This document shows positions 28,064 to 37,995 of a stretch of DNA of 64,000 bases, piece after piece. The position numbers and the translations under genes were made by a program. Source of the stretch: Acinetobacter radioresistens DSM 6976 = NBRC 102413 = CIP 103788 (lineage in GTDB: Bacteria; Pseudomonadota; Gammaproteobacteria; Pseudomonadales; Moraxellaceae); the NCBI RefSeq assembly GCF_006757745.1, contig NZ_AP019740.1:2232001-2296000 (forward strand), given 5' to 3'. Numbering within the stretch: position 1 is the stretch's first letter; each line of letters begins with the position of its first letter. The notes beneath the pieces were generated by a model. It had not been told where the DNA came from. It searched no databases and was given only the letters and a program-made list of their open reading frames with translations.

Positions 28064-29680
28064 TTAAACAAATAACTTGAGAAACAGCCAATATAAACCG
28101 CCAGATAAGCAAATGGTTGCTGGCAGTGTAAATACCCATGCGGACAGAATAGTTTTGACAGTATTAAAGTTCAGGCCAGATTTATTGGCCACCATGGTAC
28201 CTGCAACTGCACTGTTTAAAACATGTGTAGTCGATACAGGCATACCCAGGCCATCTGCTGCAGCAATTGTAGACATAGCTACCAGCTCGGCAGACATCCC
28301 CTGACCATAAGTCATATGATGCTTACCAATACGCTCACCTACTGTCACGACAATTCGCTTCCAGCCCACCATAGTTCCAAGGCCCAGTGCCAGGGCTACC
28401 GCCACTTTGACCCAAGTCGGAATATATTGCAGGAATGAATCCAGATTATCGCGATATTCATCTACCAGTTTATTCTGAGCTTCAGGTAACGCAGGTAAGG
28501 CCTCTGCCTTATCTAGACGCTTAAATGTAGTGGTACTCAGGTACATGTCATTACGAATTTCGCTGACTACTGCTTCAGGCATGTCTCTTAAATTATCATA
28601 GGCTGCTACACGCTCACCCAGATGGTCAGTCAGGCTTGCCAATGCTGGCACTACTTCAGGACTAATTTCCTTGGTCTGGATATAACGGGTCAGTACAGTC
28701 CGTGCCTGCTCATCCGGGATATCCTGATAATTAGCATAAATAGCAGAAGCAGTTTGAGTAGATAGCTGTTCAAATGACTGTAAATGTGCCTGATCCAGAT
28801 TTTTATTCAGAGAGTAAGCTAAAGGTACCAGACCAATCAGAATCAGCATGATTAGGCCCATGCCCTTTTGCCCATCATTTGATCCATGAGCAAAGCTAAC
28901 ACCGGTACAGGTAAAAATCAGGATGGCACGGATCAGTGGCGGAGGCGGCTTGTTTCCTTTTGGCGGCTGAAACAGTTCCATTTGTTTCTTAAAAATCTTT
29001 TTAACCAGCAGGAACAAGACCGCAGCAAATGCAAAACCAATTAGTGGTGAAAACAGTAAGGCCTTACCCACCTTGATGACCTGATCCATATCGATACCAC
29101 TGGCACCAGTCGCGGCATTTAGAAGATGGTTCATGATACCCACCCCCAAGATTGAACCGATCAGGGTATGCGAACTTGAGGCAGGTATACCAAGAAACCA
29201 GGTACCCAGGTTCCAGATGATTGCGGCAATCAGTAAAGCAAATACCATCGCAAAACCGGCACCGCTACTGACATTCATAATCAGCTCAACCGGAAGCAGC
29301 GCAATAATACCGTACGCGACTGCCCCACTTGCTACCATTACCCCAAGAAAATTACAAAAGCCTGCCCACATCACAGCCACAGGTGCTGGCAAGGCATTGG
29401 TATAGATAACCGTCGCTACAGCATTAGCTGTATCATGAAAACCATTAACAAATTCAAAGCCTAATGCAATTAATAAAGCAGTGGCTAGCAGAATAATAGA
29501 ATATAAACCAAGCGGCGGAACATGAGCCAGATCAGCATTTACCTGAAAGCCAATGTAAATTAGCGTGGCAACAATTACCGTCAGGAACACCGGCATAAAA
29601 AACTTCGGTGTTGGCACGTGTACATTACTGGATGCCACGGGAAGTACTGGATCTGAATCGGGAGGAATATTCGAATTCAT
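28064..29680 (-). CDS. pit: Inorganic phosphate transporter, Pit family
   Basis: This 538-residue secondary transporter takes up phosphate, usually as a neutral metal-phosphate complex with protons. PHO4-family signature repeats are GFEFVNGFHDTANAVATVIYT (N-terminal half) and the matching DGLGMPVSTTHVLNSAVAGTM (C-terminal half). A hydrophilic cytoplasmic loop of about 170 residues separates the two membrane halves, as in E. coli PitA. No phoU-like gene is next to it. A Pho box precedes it, which is unusual for this normally constitutive family and hints at PhoB control. Confidence 0.93.
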   Translation of the reverse strand: MNSNIPPDSDPVLPVASSNVHVPTPKFFMPVFLTVIVATLIYIGFQVNADLAHVPPLGLYSIILLATALLIALGFEFVNGFHDTANAVATVIYTNALPAPVAVMWAGFCNFLGVMVASGAVAYGIIALLPVELIMNVSSGAGFAMVFALLIAAIIWNLGTWFLGIPASSSHTLIGSILGVGIMNHLLNAATGASGIDMDQVIKVGKALLFSPLIGFAFAAVLFLLVKKIFKKQMELFQPPKGNKPPPPLIRAILIFTCTGVSFAHGSNDGQKGMGLIMLILIGLVPLAYSLNKNLDQAHLQSFEQLSTQTASAIYANYQDIPDEQARTVLTRYIQTKEISPEVVPALASLTDHLGERVAAYDNLRDMPEAVVSEIRNDMYLSTTTFKRLDKAEALPALPEAQNKLVDEYRDNLDSFLQYIPTWVKVAVALALGLGTMVGWKRIVVTVGERIGKHHMTYGQGMSAELVAMSTIAAADGLGMPVSTTHVLNSAVAGTMVANKSGLNFNTVKTILSAWVFTLPATICLSGGLYWLFLKLFV

Positions 29681-30155
29681 CTAGATGGTTTAAGAGGATA
29701 ATAAAATCCCCTTATTCTTTATTTAAATTGTGACAATTATATGACAAAAGGGTGTCATATAAAGCCAATTTTCATCTAATTGAGCTTATTTAGGTCATCC
29801 TTAGAACCCATACCTTTGTCCTCATTCTATTCCTACTATTTTTTATATTTCTAAATTCAATAACTTATATTCAAAATAATAAAAAAGAACAAGCTACGGG
29901 CTAATAAATTACTTTCATTGAATTATTACAGCTATAAGTCACCAATTGTCTGTTTCATGTTCAGTTAATGACTATGCTGCAAAGATATTGCAATTTCATG
30001 AAAAAATACAGGATCAATCAGGTAAAAGTAGCCGGCTATATCAGGAATAGCCACAATCCTTATAGGAAATGCTTAACATGCAAAGGCATAACTATATAAG
30101 TTGAATCTGTTACAATAGCGCCCATTTTACAGTTATCCGCATTGGGGGTCTCTTC
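29681..30155. other. Divergent promoter region of pit and metH
   Basis: This 475-bp AT-rich gap holds the Pho box (29730-29762) close to pit. Near metH, a TACAAT hexamer at 30111-30116 could be a -10 box but lacks a fitting -35. I looked for a cobalamin or SAH riboswitch before metH and saw no conserved core. Confidence 0.55.
29730..29762 (-). promoter_or_regulatory. Pho box with an overlapping inverted repeat upstream of pit
   Basis: On the minus strand TTGTCAT-ATAA-TTGTCAC (29747-29730) is a pair of PhoB half-sites with the canonical 11-bp period. A third half-site in opposite orientation makes a perfect 10-bp inverted repeat TTATATGACA/TGTCATATAA with a 6-nt spacer (29737-29762). It lies 50 bp upstream of the pit start. 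Confidence 0.7.
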
Positions 30156-33100
30156 ATGTCTACGCTTGCCACCCTAAAAGAGCTTCTTGCCAAACGCATC
30201 CTGATTATTGACGGTGCGATGGGAACCATGATCCAGCGTCATAGGCTTGAGGAAGCAGATTATCGTGGTGAACGTTTTGCAGACTGGGCCCATGACCTGA
30301 AGGGTAATAACGACCTGCTGGTATTGACTCAGCCACAAATTATTCAGGACATACATGAAGCTTACCTGGATGCTGGTGCAGATATTATCGAGACCAACAG
30401 TTTTAATGGTACCCGCGTTTCCATGTCAGACTACCATATGGAAGATCTGGTACCAGAAATTAATCGTGAAGCTGCACGGCTGGCCAAAGCAGCTTGTGAA
30501 AAATATTCAACCCCTGATAAACCGCGCTTTGTGGCCGGTGTACTTGGCCCTACTTCACGTACTTGTTCTATATCACCGGATGTTAATAACCCGGCGTTTC
30601 GTAATATTACTTTTGATGCCCTAAAAGAAAACTATATAGAAGCGACTCATGCCCTCATTGAAGGCGGTGCAGATATTATTCTGATTGAAACCGTGTTCGA
30701 TACCCTGAACTGTAAGGCAGCTATTTTTGCGGTAAAGGAAGTCTTTAAAGAATTAGGTTATGAATTACCCTTAATGATTTCCGGCACGATCACAGATGCT
30801 TCCGGACGTACGCTGACCGGACAAACTGCTGAAGCCTTCTGGAATTCGGTGCGCCACGGCGATCTGCTTTCAATCGGATTTAACTGTGCCTTGGGTGCAG
30901 ATGCCATGCGCCCACATGTTAAAACAGTGGCTGATGTTGCTGATGTATTTGTTTCTGCCCATCCGAATGCCGGTTTGCCCAATGCTTTTGGCGGTTATGA
31001 TGAAACACCGGAAGAAACTGCTGCATTTCTGAAAGAGTTTGCAGAAAGTGGCTTAATCAATATTACCGGTGGCTGCTGTGGTACGACTCCGGACCATATA
31101 CGAGCCATTTATAATGCTGTAAAAGATATTGCTCCCCGCCAGATACCCCAGATTAAACCAGCCTGCCGACTGAGTGGTCTGGAGCCATTTAATATTTACG
31201 ATGAATCACTATTTGTAAACGTAGGTGAACGAACCAACGTAACCGGTTCAAAGAAATTTGCACGTCTGATCCGTGAAGAGAATTATGCAGAAGCATTGGA
31301 TGTTGCCCGTCAACAGGTCGAAGGCGGTGCCCAGATTATCGATATCAATATGGACGAAGGGATGCTTGATTCGCAAAATGCGATGGTGACATTCCTGAAC
31401 CTGATTGCTTCTGAGCCTGATATTTCCCGTGTACCGATCATGATTGACTCATCAAAATGGGAAATTATCGAGGCAGGACTGAAATGTGTACAAGGCAAAG
31501 CCGTAGTAAACTCAATCTCGCTGAAAGAAGGTTATGATGAGTTTGTAGAGAAAGCACGTTTATGCCGTCAGTATGGCGCGGCTGTCATTGTTATGGCTTT
31601 TGATGAAAAAGGTCAGGCCGATACGGTTGAGCGCAAGAAAGAAATCTGTAAACGATCTTATGATGTGCTGGTCAATGAAGTTGGCTTTCCTTCTGAAGAT
31701 ATTATTTTTGACCCGAATGTCTTTGCGGTAGCGACAGGTATTGAAGAACACAACAACTATGGTGTGGACTTTATTGAAGCAACAGGGTGGATCAAGCAGA
31801 ACCTGCCAAATGCCATGATCTCGGGCGGTATTTCTAACGTTTCTTTCTCGTTCCGCGGTAATGAGCCGGTACGTGAAGCAATCCATGCAGTTTTTCTTTA
31901 TTACGCCATCAAGCAGGGCTTGACCATGGGAATTGTAAATGCCGGACAGCTGGCAATTTATGATGACATTCCGGCTGAGCTAAAAGACGCGGTTGAAGAC
32001 GTAGTGATGAACCGCAATCAGGGAGAAAGCGGACAGGAAGCCACTGAAAAGTTACTGAGTATTGCTGAGAAATATCGTGGTCAGGGCGGAACCCAACGTG
32101 AAGCTGAAAATCTGGAATGGCGCAACGAACCGGTAGAAAAACGTCTTGAGTATGCGTTAGTGAAAGGTATTACTGCCTTTATTAATGAAGATACCGAAGA
32201 AGCACGGCTAAAGTCTGCCCGTCCGCTGGATGTTATTGAAGGCCCGCTTATGGCCGGAATGAATGTCGTAGGCGACCTGTTTGGTTCAGGCAAGATGTTC
32301 TTGCCACAGGTTGTAAAATCGGCTCGGGTTATGAAACAGGCTGTAGCCTGGCTTAACCCGTATATTGAAGCTGAAAAAACTGCTGGTGAAGCCAAAGGGA
32401 AAATCCTGATGGCAACAGTCAAAGGTGACGTACATGATATTGGCAAGAATATTGTCGGTGTAGTACTTGGCTGTAACGGTTATGACATTGTAGATTTAGG
32501 CGTAATGGTGCCGGCAGAGAAAATTCTGCAAACTGCAATTGATGAAAAAGTTGATATTATCGGGCTGTCCGGCCTGATTACGCCAAGTCTGGATGAAATG
32601 GTCTTTGTAGCTAAAGAGATGCAGCGTAAAGGCTTTAAAATTCCTTTAATGATTGGCGGGGCAACTACATCAAAAGCCCATACTGCTGTAAAAATTGATC
32701 CGCAATATTCAAATGATGCCGTCATTTATGTTGCCGATGCATCACGTGCGGTAGGGGTCGCCACTTCCCTGCTCTCGCCGGAAATGAAGCCTGCTTTTGT
32801 ACAGGGTCACCGTGATGAATATGTTAAGGTACGCGAGCGCCTGGCGAACAAGCAGCCAAAAGCAGCTAAACTGTCTTATGCCGAGTCGGTTAAGCACGGT
32901 TTCAAGATCGCTCCGGGCTACGTACCACCACAACCAAATTTTATCGGTGTTCAAACCATTACCCAGTATCCGCTAGAAACACTGGTTGAGTATTTTGACT
33001 GGACTCCATTCTTTATTTCATGGAGCTTGGCAGGCAAATTCCCGAAAATTCTGGAAGATGAAGTAGTCGGTGAAGCAGCAACTGATTTGTATCAGCAGGC

Positions 33101-33842
33101 ACAGATTATGCTCAAAGATATTATTGAGAATAAACGTTTTGATGCCCGGGCCGTATTTGGTTTATACCCTGCTAAACGTACGGCTGCCGATACTGTCACG
33201 GTATACGATGAACAAGGTACTGCGACACATCATTTTGAGCATTTACGCCAGCAGTCAGACAAAGTTACCGGTAAGCCAAATTTATCTCTGGCAGATTTTA
33301 TTGTCACCGAAGAGAACCAGACTCAGGACTATCTGGGGGGTTTTACAGTTTCAATTTTTGGTGCTGAAGAACTTGCCAATGAATACAAAGCTAAAGGTGA
33401 TGACTATAGTGCTATTCTGGTTCAGTCTTTGGGTGACCGTTTTGCCGAAGCTTTTGCCGAGCACCTGCATGAACGTATCCGTAAAGAGTTCTGGGGCTAT
33501 CAGGCCAGTGAACAGCTAAGCAATGAGGAACTGATTAAAGAGAAATATATCGGTATTCGTCCGGCACCGGGTTACCCGGCCTGTCCTGAGCATTCTGAAA
33601 AAGCGGTTCTATTCGACTGGCTGGGTTCTACTGACAAGATTGGTACACAGCTCACTTCCAGCTTTGCAATGTGGCCCCCTTCATCGGTGAGCGGCTTCTA
33701 TTATACTCATCCCGAATCTCAGTATTTCAATGTTGGCAAGATTTCTCTGGATCAGTTAGAAGATTATGCAAAACGTAAAGGCTGGACGCTGGATGAGGCC
33801 AAACGCTGGCTAGCACCAAATCTGGATGATTCAATTGTCTAA
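30156..33842 (+). CDS. metH: Cobalamin-dependent methionine synthase
   Basis: It transfers a methyl group from methyltetrahydrofolate to homocysteine through methylcobalamin. The 1228 residues hold four modules in the usual order. The homocysteine/zinc domain ends in [11 protein letters not shown]. The pterin-binding domain begins near [18 protein letters not shown]. The B12 module has [11 protein letters not shown], with His760 as the lower cobalt ligand. The C-terminal SAM-dependent activation domain has [15 protein letters not shown]. Length and order match E. coli MetH. The gene is monocistronic with its own terminator, and the enzyme implies a B12 supply. Confidence 0.98.
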   Translation: MSTLATLKELLAKRILIIDGAMGTMIQRHRLEEADYRGERFADWAHDLKGNNDLLVLTQPQIIQDIHEAYLDAGADIIETNSFNGTRVSMSDYHMEDLVPEINREAARLAKAACEKYSTPDKPRFVAGVLGPTSRTCSISPDVNNPAFRNITFDALKENYIEATHALIEGGADIILIETVFDTLNCKAAIFAVKEVFKELGYELPLMISGTITDASGRTLTGQTAEAFWNSVRHGDLLSIGFNCALGADAMRPHVKTVADVADVFVSAHPNAGLPNAFGGYDETPEETAAFLKEFAESGLINITGGCCGTTPDHIRAIYNAVKDIAPRQIPQIKPACRLSGLEPFNIYDESLFVNVGERTNVTGSKKFARLIREENYAEALDVARQQVEGGAQIIDINMDEGMLDSQNAMVTFLNLIASEPDISRVPIMIDSSKWEIIEAGLKCVQGKAVVNSISLKEGYDEFVEKARLCRQYGAAVIVMAFDEKGQADTVERKKEICKRSYDVLVNEVGFPSEDIIFDPNVFAVATGIEEHNNYGVDFIEATGWIKQNLPNAMISGGISNVSFSFRGNEPVREAIHAVFLYYAIKQGLTMGIVNAGQLAIYDDIPAELKDAVEDVVMNRNQGESGQEATEKLLSIAEKYRGQGGTQREAENLEWRNEPVEKRLEYALVKGITAFINEDTEEARLKSARPLDVIEGPLMAGMNVVGDLFGSGKMFLPQVVKSARVMKQAVAWLNPYIEAEKTAGEAKGKILMATVKGDVHDIGKNIVGVVLGCNGYDIVDLGVMVPAEKILQTAIDEKVDIIGLSGLITPSLDEMVFVAKEMQRKGFKIPLMIGGATTSKAHTAVKIDPQYSNDAVIYVADASRAVGVATSLLSPEMKPAFVQGHRDEYVKVRERLANKQPKAAKLSYAESVKHGFKIAPGYVPPQPNFIGVQTITQYPLETLVEYFDWTPFFISWSLAGKFPKILEDEVVGEAATDLYQQAQIMLKDIIENKRFDARAVFGLYPAKRTAADTVTVYDEQGTATHHFEHLRQQSDKVTGKPNLSLADFIVTEENQTQDYLGGFTVSIFGAEELANEYKAKGDDYSAILVQSLGDRFAEAFAEHLHERIRKEFWGYQASEQLSNEELIKEKYIGIRPAPGYPACPEHSEKAVLFDWLGSTDKIGTQLTSSFAMWPPSSVSGFYYTHPESQYFNVGKISLDQLEDYAKRKGWTLDEAKRWLAPNLDDSIV

Positions 33843-33861
33843 ATAAATATCCGGTTTAAAA

Positions 33862-33888
33862 AATCCCCTCTATTGAGGGGATTCTTAT
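33862..33888 (+). terminator. Rho-independent terminator of metH
   Basis: A 9-bp AATCCCCTC/GAGGGGATT stem with a TATT loop ends in a T-rich tract, 20 nt after the stop. Confidence 0.85.
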
Positions 33889-34030
33889 TTTAAACTCTTT
33901 TCTTGTACTAGCTTGCTTTAAACTTTACCAGCCGAGTTATATCATTAAAAATTAAAGATATTTTCAATACGAAATACAAGTACTTTTCATTTTTTCTTTC
34001 CGTATTTTAAAATACTTATAGAGTCAGATA

Positions 34031-34216
34031 TTAATCTTCAAATACTTTCGCCTGGTTAATCAGTCTTAAAAATATAGTGCTGTCTTGAATCTGGTTTGCA
34101 CTGAGTAAAGCCAGCTTGACCAGAAACAGCTCACGTTTTTCTGCATCCAGATGATCAATACTTTCTGCCAGATGGTCATATACCTGTTCCAGGTCTTCAA
34201 TCCGAATATTACTCAT
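34031..34216 (-). CDS. DUF2783-type small protein coupled to an FAD hydroxylase
   Basis: This small protein of 61 residues is called from the ATG at 34216, which overlaps the hydroxylase stop as ATGA. The sequence (IEDLEQVYDHLAESIDHLD...LLSANQI) resembles the DUF2783 family by eye. Members of that family usually sit directly next to FAD-dependent aromatic hydroxylases. Its function is unknown, and a chaperone or regulatory subunit role is only a guess. It is predicted helical and soluble. A longer start at 34243 would extend it into the hydroxylase gene and is less likely. Confidence 0.7.
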   Translation of the reverse strand: MSNIRIEDLEQVYDHLAESIDHLDAEKRELFLVKLALLSANQIQDSTIFLRLINQAKVFED

Positions 34217-35922
34217 GCTGCTACTCCTTTTGTTAGCTGACAAAACTGCTCAAAAGTTTGGGTAATGGCAGAGTTCCTATAATGCAGCCAGCGGCCATGA
34301 ATATGATGATCAGGACGTATCAGGTAAATTGAACCACTTTGTGCAAAAAAATGTTCTGCTGCAAGTTCTGCAGTGATCTTTAAAGTCATCTCTGCGTTAT
34401 GTACTGTCTGGCCATCCAGCGCAAGTGCAATAATCTGCACAGGAATAGCACAGGCTTGTAATGCTTTAATTTCAGTATAAAGACCGGCAGGAAGTTCGCC
34501 CTGCTCTGTGAAAACCAGAACGTTGAACTTACCATCGATCCGGTCATACAAAAATGAACCATCTACAGTTTTAACATTAGGAATCAAGGCACCATTTTCA
34601 GTCATTTCCTTCATGCTGGCATTGTCATCATTTTGACTGTTCAAAGATGAATAGCTATAGGCATGTGGCCGTGATGTACGCCAATGATAGAGTGGACGTA
34701 CAAATTCGTGTTCTAGCGATAAAGACAGTACTGCGTTACGTAGCAAGCGGTAGCCTTGGGTGGGTGGTGCCATAAAGCGGGTAGATTTCCCGGCCTCAGC
34801 AATAATCTCCCGCACTGCTCCAACCCGGTCGAAGGTATAACTTTCTAAAAGCTCGCGGGATGCCCAGCCTTGAATTACACCGGCCAGTTTCCATGACAGA
34901 TCTTTGGCATCCTGAAAGCCGGTATTGGCACCGCGCACGCCAAAAATTGGTAACAGATGCGCAGCATCACCAACAAATATAATGCGGTTATGCACATAAT
35001 TGTCGAGTGTTAACGCACGTGCCGAATAGACTGTACTCCAGTCCATTTCCCACTGTAAATGTTCCTGTCCAATCATTTTGAGCTGGTCATTGACAGCCTT
35101 GCTCAGATTTTCCGGTTTGAGTGCTTCTTCCGGACTGATACTTGGATCAAGCTGATAGTCAAAACGCCAGATATGATCTGGTTCGCGGTGCATGAGAATG
35201 GTATTGCCCGGGTTCCAGTCCGGTGAGAAAAAGGCCAGACGTTCGGTCGGATAGTCCAGCTTGATGCGAATATCCGCAATAACAAAGCGGCCTTCATAAC
35301 TGGCGCCTTGCATCCGCAGCTTCATCTGTTCGCGTAATGCAGAGCGTCCTCCATCGGCTGCAACCACCCAGCTACTTTCATGCTGATATTCACCTTCTGG
35401 GGTATGGATGGTTAAAGTGACTGTTTCATCATTCTGTTCATGTGCAATGACCTTATTACCCCAGCGAATCTCAATATTATCCTGCTCATGTATGGTCTCA
35501 AGCAAGTAACTTTCCAGCCAGTTCTGCTGCAGATTATTTAATGGCGCGAACTGATCATGTGGGTCAGATGGTGAAGCCATGCGAAAGACAACCTGTCCTT
35601 TATAAATAGAGTTGCCATGTGTCCACGGTAGAGCTTTTTGCATGATACGTTGGGCAACGCCAGCAGACTGTAAGATTTCCATAGAGCGCCTGGTGTATAC
35701 CAGTGCCCGGCTGCCTTCAGATAACTGCTGTTCAGCAGACAGCAGAACGACCCGTATACCTTGTCTGGCTAGCAGTAATGCTGTTGCCATACCAATTGGT
35801 CCTGCTCCTACAATAGTTACTGTACCTGTTTGGGCCACAGTCTTTTGCGGACTATGAAAGTAGGGATAAACCTGATAAGGATAATAGAGTGAATTTCTTG
35901 GCTGCGTTTCGGGAAAATGCAT
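34213..35922 (-). CDS. FAD-dependent aromatic hydroxylase (MhpA/PheA-like)
   Basis: This flavoprotein monooxygenase of the p-hydroxybenzoate-hydroxylase fold family adds an OH group to an aromatic ring using NAD(P)H and O2. The FAD motif GAGPIG is at 39-44, the DG motif ADGGRSALR at 189-197, and the second FAD motif GDAAHLLPIFG at 318-328, followed by GANTGFQDAKDL. At 569 residues it has the extra C-terminal thioredoxin-like domain of the MhpA/phenol-hydroxylase type. An AGGAG box precedes the ATG. The neighbouring P450 and transporters suggest it acts in catabolism of a hydroxylated aromatic. The exact substrate is unknown. Confidence 0.85.
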   Translation of the reverse strand: MHFPETQPRNSLYYPYQVYPYFHSPQKTVAQTGTVTIVGAGPIGMATALLLARQGIRVVLLSAEQQLSEGSRALVYTRRSMEILQSAGVAQRIMQKALPWTHGNSIYKGQVVFRMASPSDPHDQFAPLNNLQQNWLESYLLETIHEQDNIEIRWGNKVIAHEQNDETVTLTIHTPEGEYQHESSWVVAADGGRSALREQMKLRMQGASYEGRFVIADIRIKLDYPTERLAFFSPDWNPGNTILMHREPDHIWRFDYQLDPSISPEEALKPENLSKAVNDQLKMIGQEHLQWEMDWSTVYSARALTLDNYVHNRIIFVGDAAHLLPIFGVRGANTGFQDAKDLSWKLAGVIQGWASRELLESYTFDRVGAVREIIAEAGKSTRFMAPPTQGYRLLRNAVLSLSLEHEFVRPLYHWRTSRPHAYSYSSLNSQNDDNASMKEMTENGALIPNVKTVDGSFLYDRIDGKFNVLVFTEQGELPAGLYTEIKALQACAIPVQIIALALDGQTVHNAEMTLKITAELAAEHFFAQSGSIYLIRPDHHIHGRWLHYRNSAITQTFEQFCQLTKGVAA

Positions 35923-36559
35923 ATTTGACTCCTTGTCATGTTTTTTAACGCAGCATTGCTCAAACTGCGTGCTTTCTTCTAATAATTTCTGCTTTTTCTT
36001 CCTATAGCATTTTTATGCAATTTATAGCATCTTCAAGATGCTCAATAAATTACGATAAACATAATTAAATTACTTTTACCGTAAAATATAATTTTTAGTA
36101 TGCTAAGTTTTAGAGTAAAAATCAAGCATTTTAAAAGTCAATCAGGCCTGCTATTAAAATCTATTAAAATATATATTTATCATAAACTTAATATAATATT
36201 TTTTTAAATTTAAACAATCAAAATCTATTTTTATTGGTTGATTTTTCATTTATATAAAGGAGCAAATATTATAAGTATCATTCGATGACCGATATAAATA
36301 AATAAGTCTTTCAGGTCACATGATTTCCCATAAAACATAGCTAAGATTCAGATTCCTTGCTCATTCTCCCGTTAATTTTATATTGAACTGACCCCCTCAT
36401 TTTAATTTCCAAAAATAATATGGCATTTTTAGAACTGAACAATCCGGTTTATCAGACAGTAAAATTGACTAAGCATAGAGTAGACATCTAGTACAAAAAT
36501 TTATGGTTTAGATCAATAAAATATAAAAAGCCCCCCATAGGGGGCTATATAGCTTGCTA
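35923..36559. other. AT-rich gap upstream of the FAD hydroxylase
   Basis: These 637 bp between two minus-strand genes are strikingly AT-rich and contain short TTAAAAT-type repetitions near 36150-36170. They hold the terminator of the upstream transporter operon (36525-36547) and presumably the hydroxylase promoter. I see no gene. It separates the hydroxylase pair from the P450 operon, so the two are transcribed independently. Confidence 0.6.
36525..36547 (-). terminator. Rho-independent terminator of the P450-transporter operon
   Basis: An AGCCCCC/GGGGGCT stem (36529-36546) is followed on the minus strand by five T, 13 nt past the transporter stop. Confidence 0.85.
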
Positions 36560-37948
36560 TTATTTATGCCAAATAAATGGTGACTGATTCTGTTCTGCCT
36601 CATGATCTGCACCTAGTGGCATGCCGGTACGGTCCTTGAGTAAACAGATGGCTATAAGGGCAAAACTCGCCATCATCATTAAGTAAACAGTTACCAATGT
36701 GGTCGAATTTGAAACACTGATGAGCCAGGCTGCAATCAGGGGTGCGAATGCGCCGCCGATGATAGAACCAAGTGCATAAGTAATTGAGATTCCCGAAAAA
36801 CGAATCGAGGCAGGGAATAATTCGGTATAAACAATTGCATTGATACCATGGGTAAAGCCAACACCCATTGACAGCAAAAACAGGGCAATAGCAATACCAG
36901 AGTAGGTTGCTGTATCGACCAGAGGGAATACTACAAAAGCCGCACCCAGCTGTAGTAATGCCCCTAGAATATACATTTTCTTACGCCCAAATCGGTCAGA
37001 CAGGCTGGCAGAAATCCAAGTAAATGCAGCCCACACAATCGCAGATAACGTTACGAGCGTTAAAATAGTCGAGCGTTCCAGTGCAATCGGTCCGGCCGGG
37101 TTCGTTGTATAATTCTGGATGAAGCCCCCAGTCGTCATGTAACCCAGTGCGGTTGTTCCAGCACATAGTAGTGCCGCAAGCAGTACTGAAAGCTTATGAT
37201 GCTTAAACAGGGTTTTAATCGGATGTGGATTGGCAGACTTACGTTGCTTGATTTCTTCAAATACTGGACTTTCGCCAATAGAACGACGTATCCAGTGGCC
37301 AATCAGCAGTAGCAACAAGCTAAGCAGAAATGGAATGCGCCAGCCCCACTCAACAAAGGCATCCCCTGGTGAGACCCAAGCTGTCATAATCACTAATACC
37401 AGAGAAGCCAGCAATAGCCCGAATGGAATACCTAGCTGCGGAAATGAACCAAAACGCCCGCGCTTATTTTCTGGTGCATGCTCAACAGCCATCAATACCG
37501 CTCCGCCCCATTCTCCACCAGCTGAAATTCCTTGTAGAATCCGCAAGATGATCAGGATAATAGGAGCTGCAATACCGATTGAGGCATAGGTAGGAAGCAG
37601 ACCAATTAATGCCGTAGCACCACCCATCAATATAAGGGTAATTACCAGCATGGCACGACGCCCGAGTTTATCCCCATAGTGGCCGGCAATAAATGCACCT
37701 AAAGGACGAAATAAAAAGCTGATTCCAATAGAGGCAAATACCAGCAAATTGGCAACCACTGGTCCGGCAGGTGCAAAGAATAGCTGGTTAAAGACCAGGC
37801 CTGCCACTGCTGCATAAATAAAATAGTCATACCACTCGATTGTGGTTCCAATAATAGTGGCATAGGCAACTTTTTTGTCAGCCTGTGTATGAACCTGTTG
37901 AGGTATAGCACTGACATCCGTCAGCGCTACAGATTTAATCTGATCCAT
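36560..37948 (-). CDS. MHS-family major facilitator transporter (P450 operon)
   Basis: This 12-helix metabolite:H+ symporter of the MHS branch of the MFS resembles the ShiA/KgtP/ProP group. Typical blocks are TTIEWYDYFIYAAVAG, the GDKLGRRAML loop after helix 2 and the ISAGGEWGGAVLMAVEHAP segment. The frame extends upstream, but the ATG at 37948 with an AGGA box and no overlap with the P450 gives 462 residues and the natural N-terminus. It lies 47 nt downstream of the P450 gene and ends at a terminator. It probably takes up the acid or aromatic substrate of the P450 pathway. Substrate unproven. Confidence 0.85.
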   Translation of the reverse strand: MDQIKSVALTDVSAIPQQVHTQADKKVAYATIIGTTIEWYDYFIYAAVAGLVFNQLFFAPAGPVVANLLVFASIGISFLFRPLGAFIAGHYGDKLGRRAMLVITLILMGGATALIGLLPTYASIGIAAPIILIILRILQGISAGGEWGGAVLMAVEHAPENKRGRFGSFPQLGIPFGLLLASLVLVIMTAWVSPGDAFVEWGWRIPFLLSLLLLLIGHWIRRSIGESPVFEEIKQRKSANPHPIKTLFKHHKLSVLLAALLCAGTTALGYMTTGGFIQNYTTNPAGPIALERSTILTLVTLSAIVWAAFTWISASLSDRFGRKKMYILGALLQLGAAFVVFPLVDTATYSGIAIALFLLSMGVGFTHGINAIVYTELFPASIRFSGISITYALGSIIGGAFAPLIAAWLISVSNSTTLVTVYLMMMASFALIAICLLKDRTGMPLGADHEAEQNQSPFIWHK

Positions 37949-37995
37949 TTTAGTTTTCCTTTTATCATTTTCCCTGGATTTGTTGTTATTACCAT

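Noticed and set aside
29681..30155. Cobalamin or SAH riboswitch before metH
   Set aside because: I looked for conserved B12-box-like and SAH-type cores and saw none, only AT-rich sequence and the Pho box near pit.
36360..36430. Remnant of an insertion sequence near a TGAACTGACCCC string
   Set aside because: No inverted-repeat pair, no target duplication and no transposase fragment could be found nearby.
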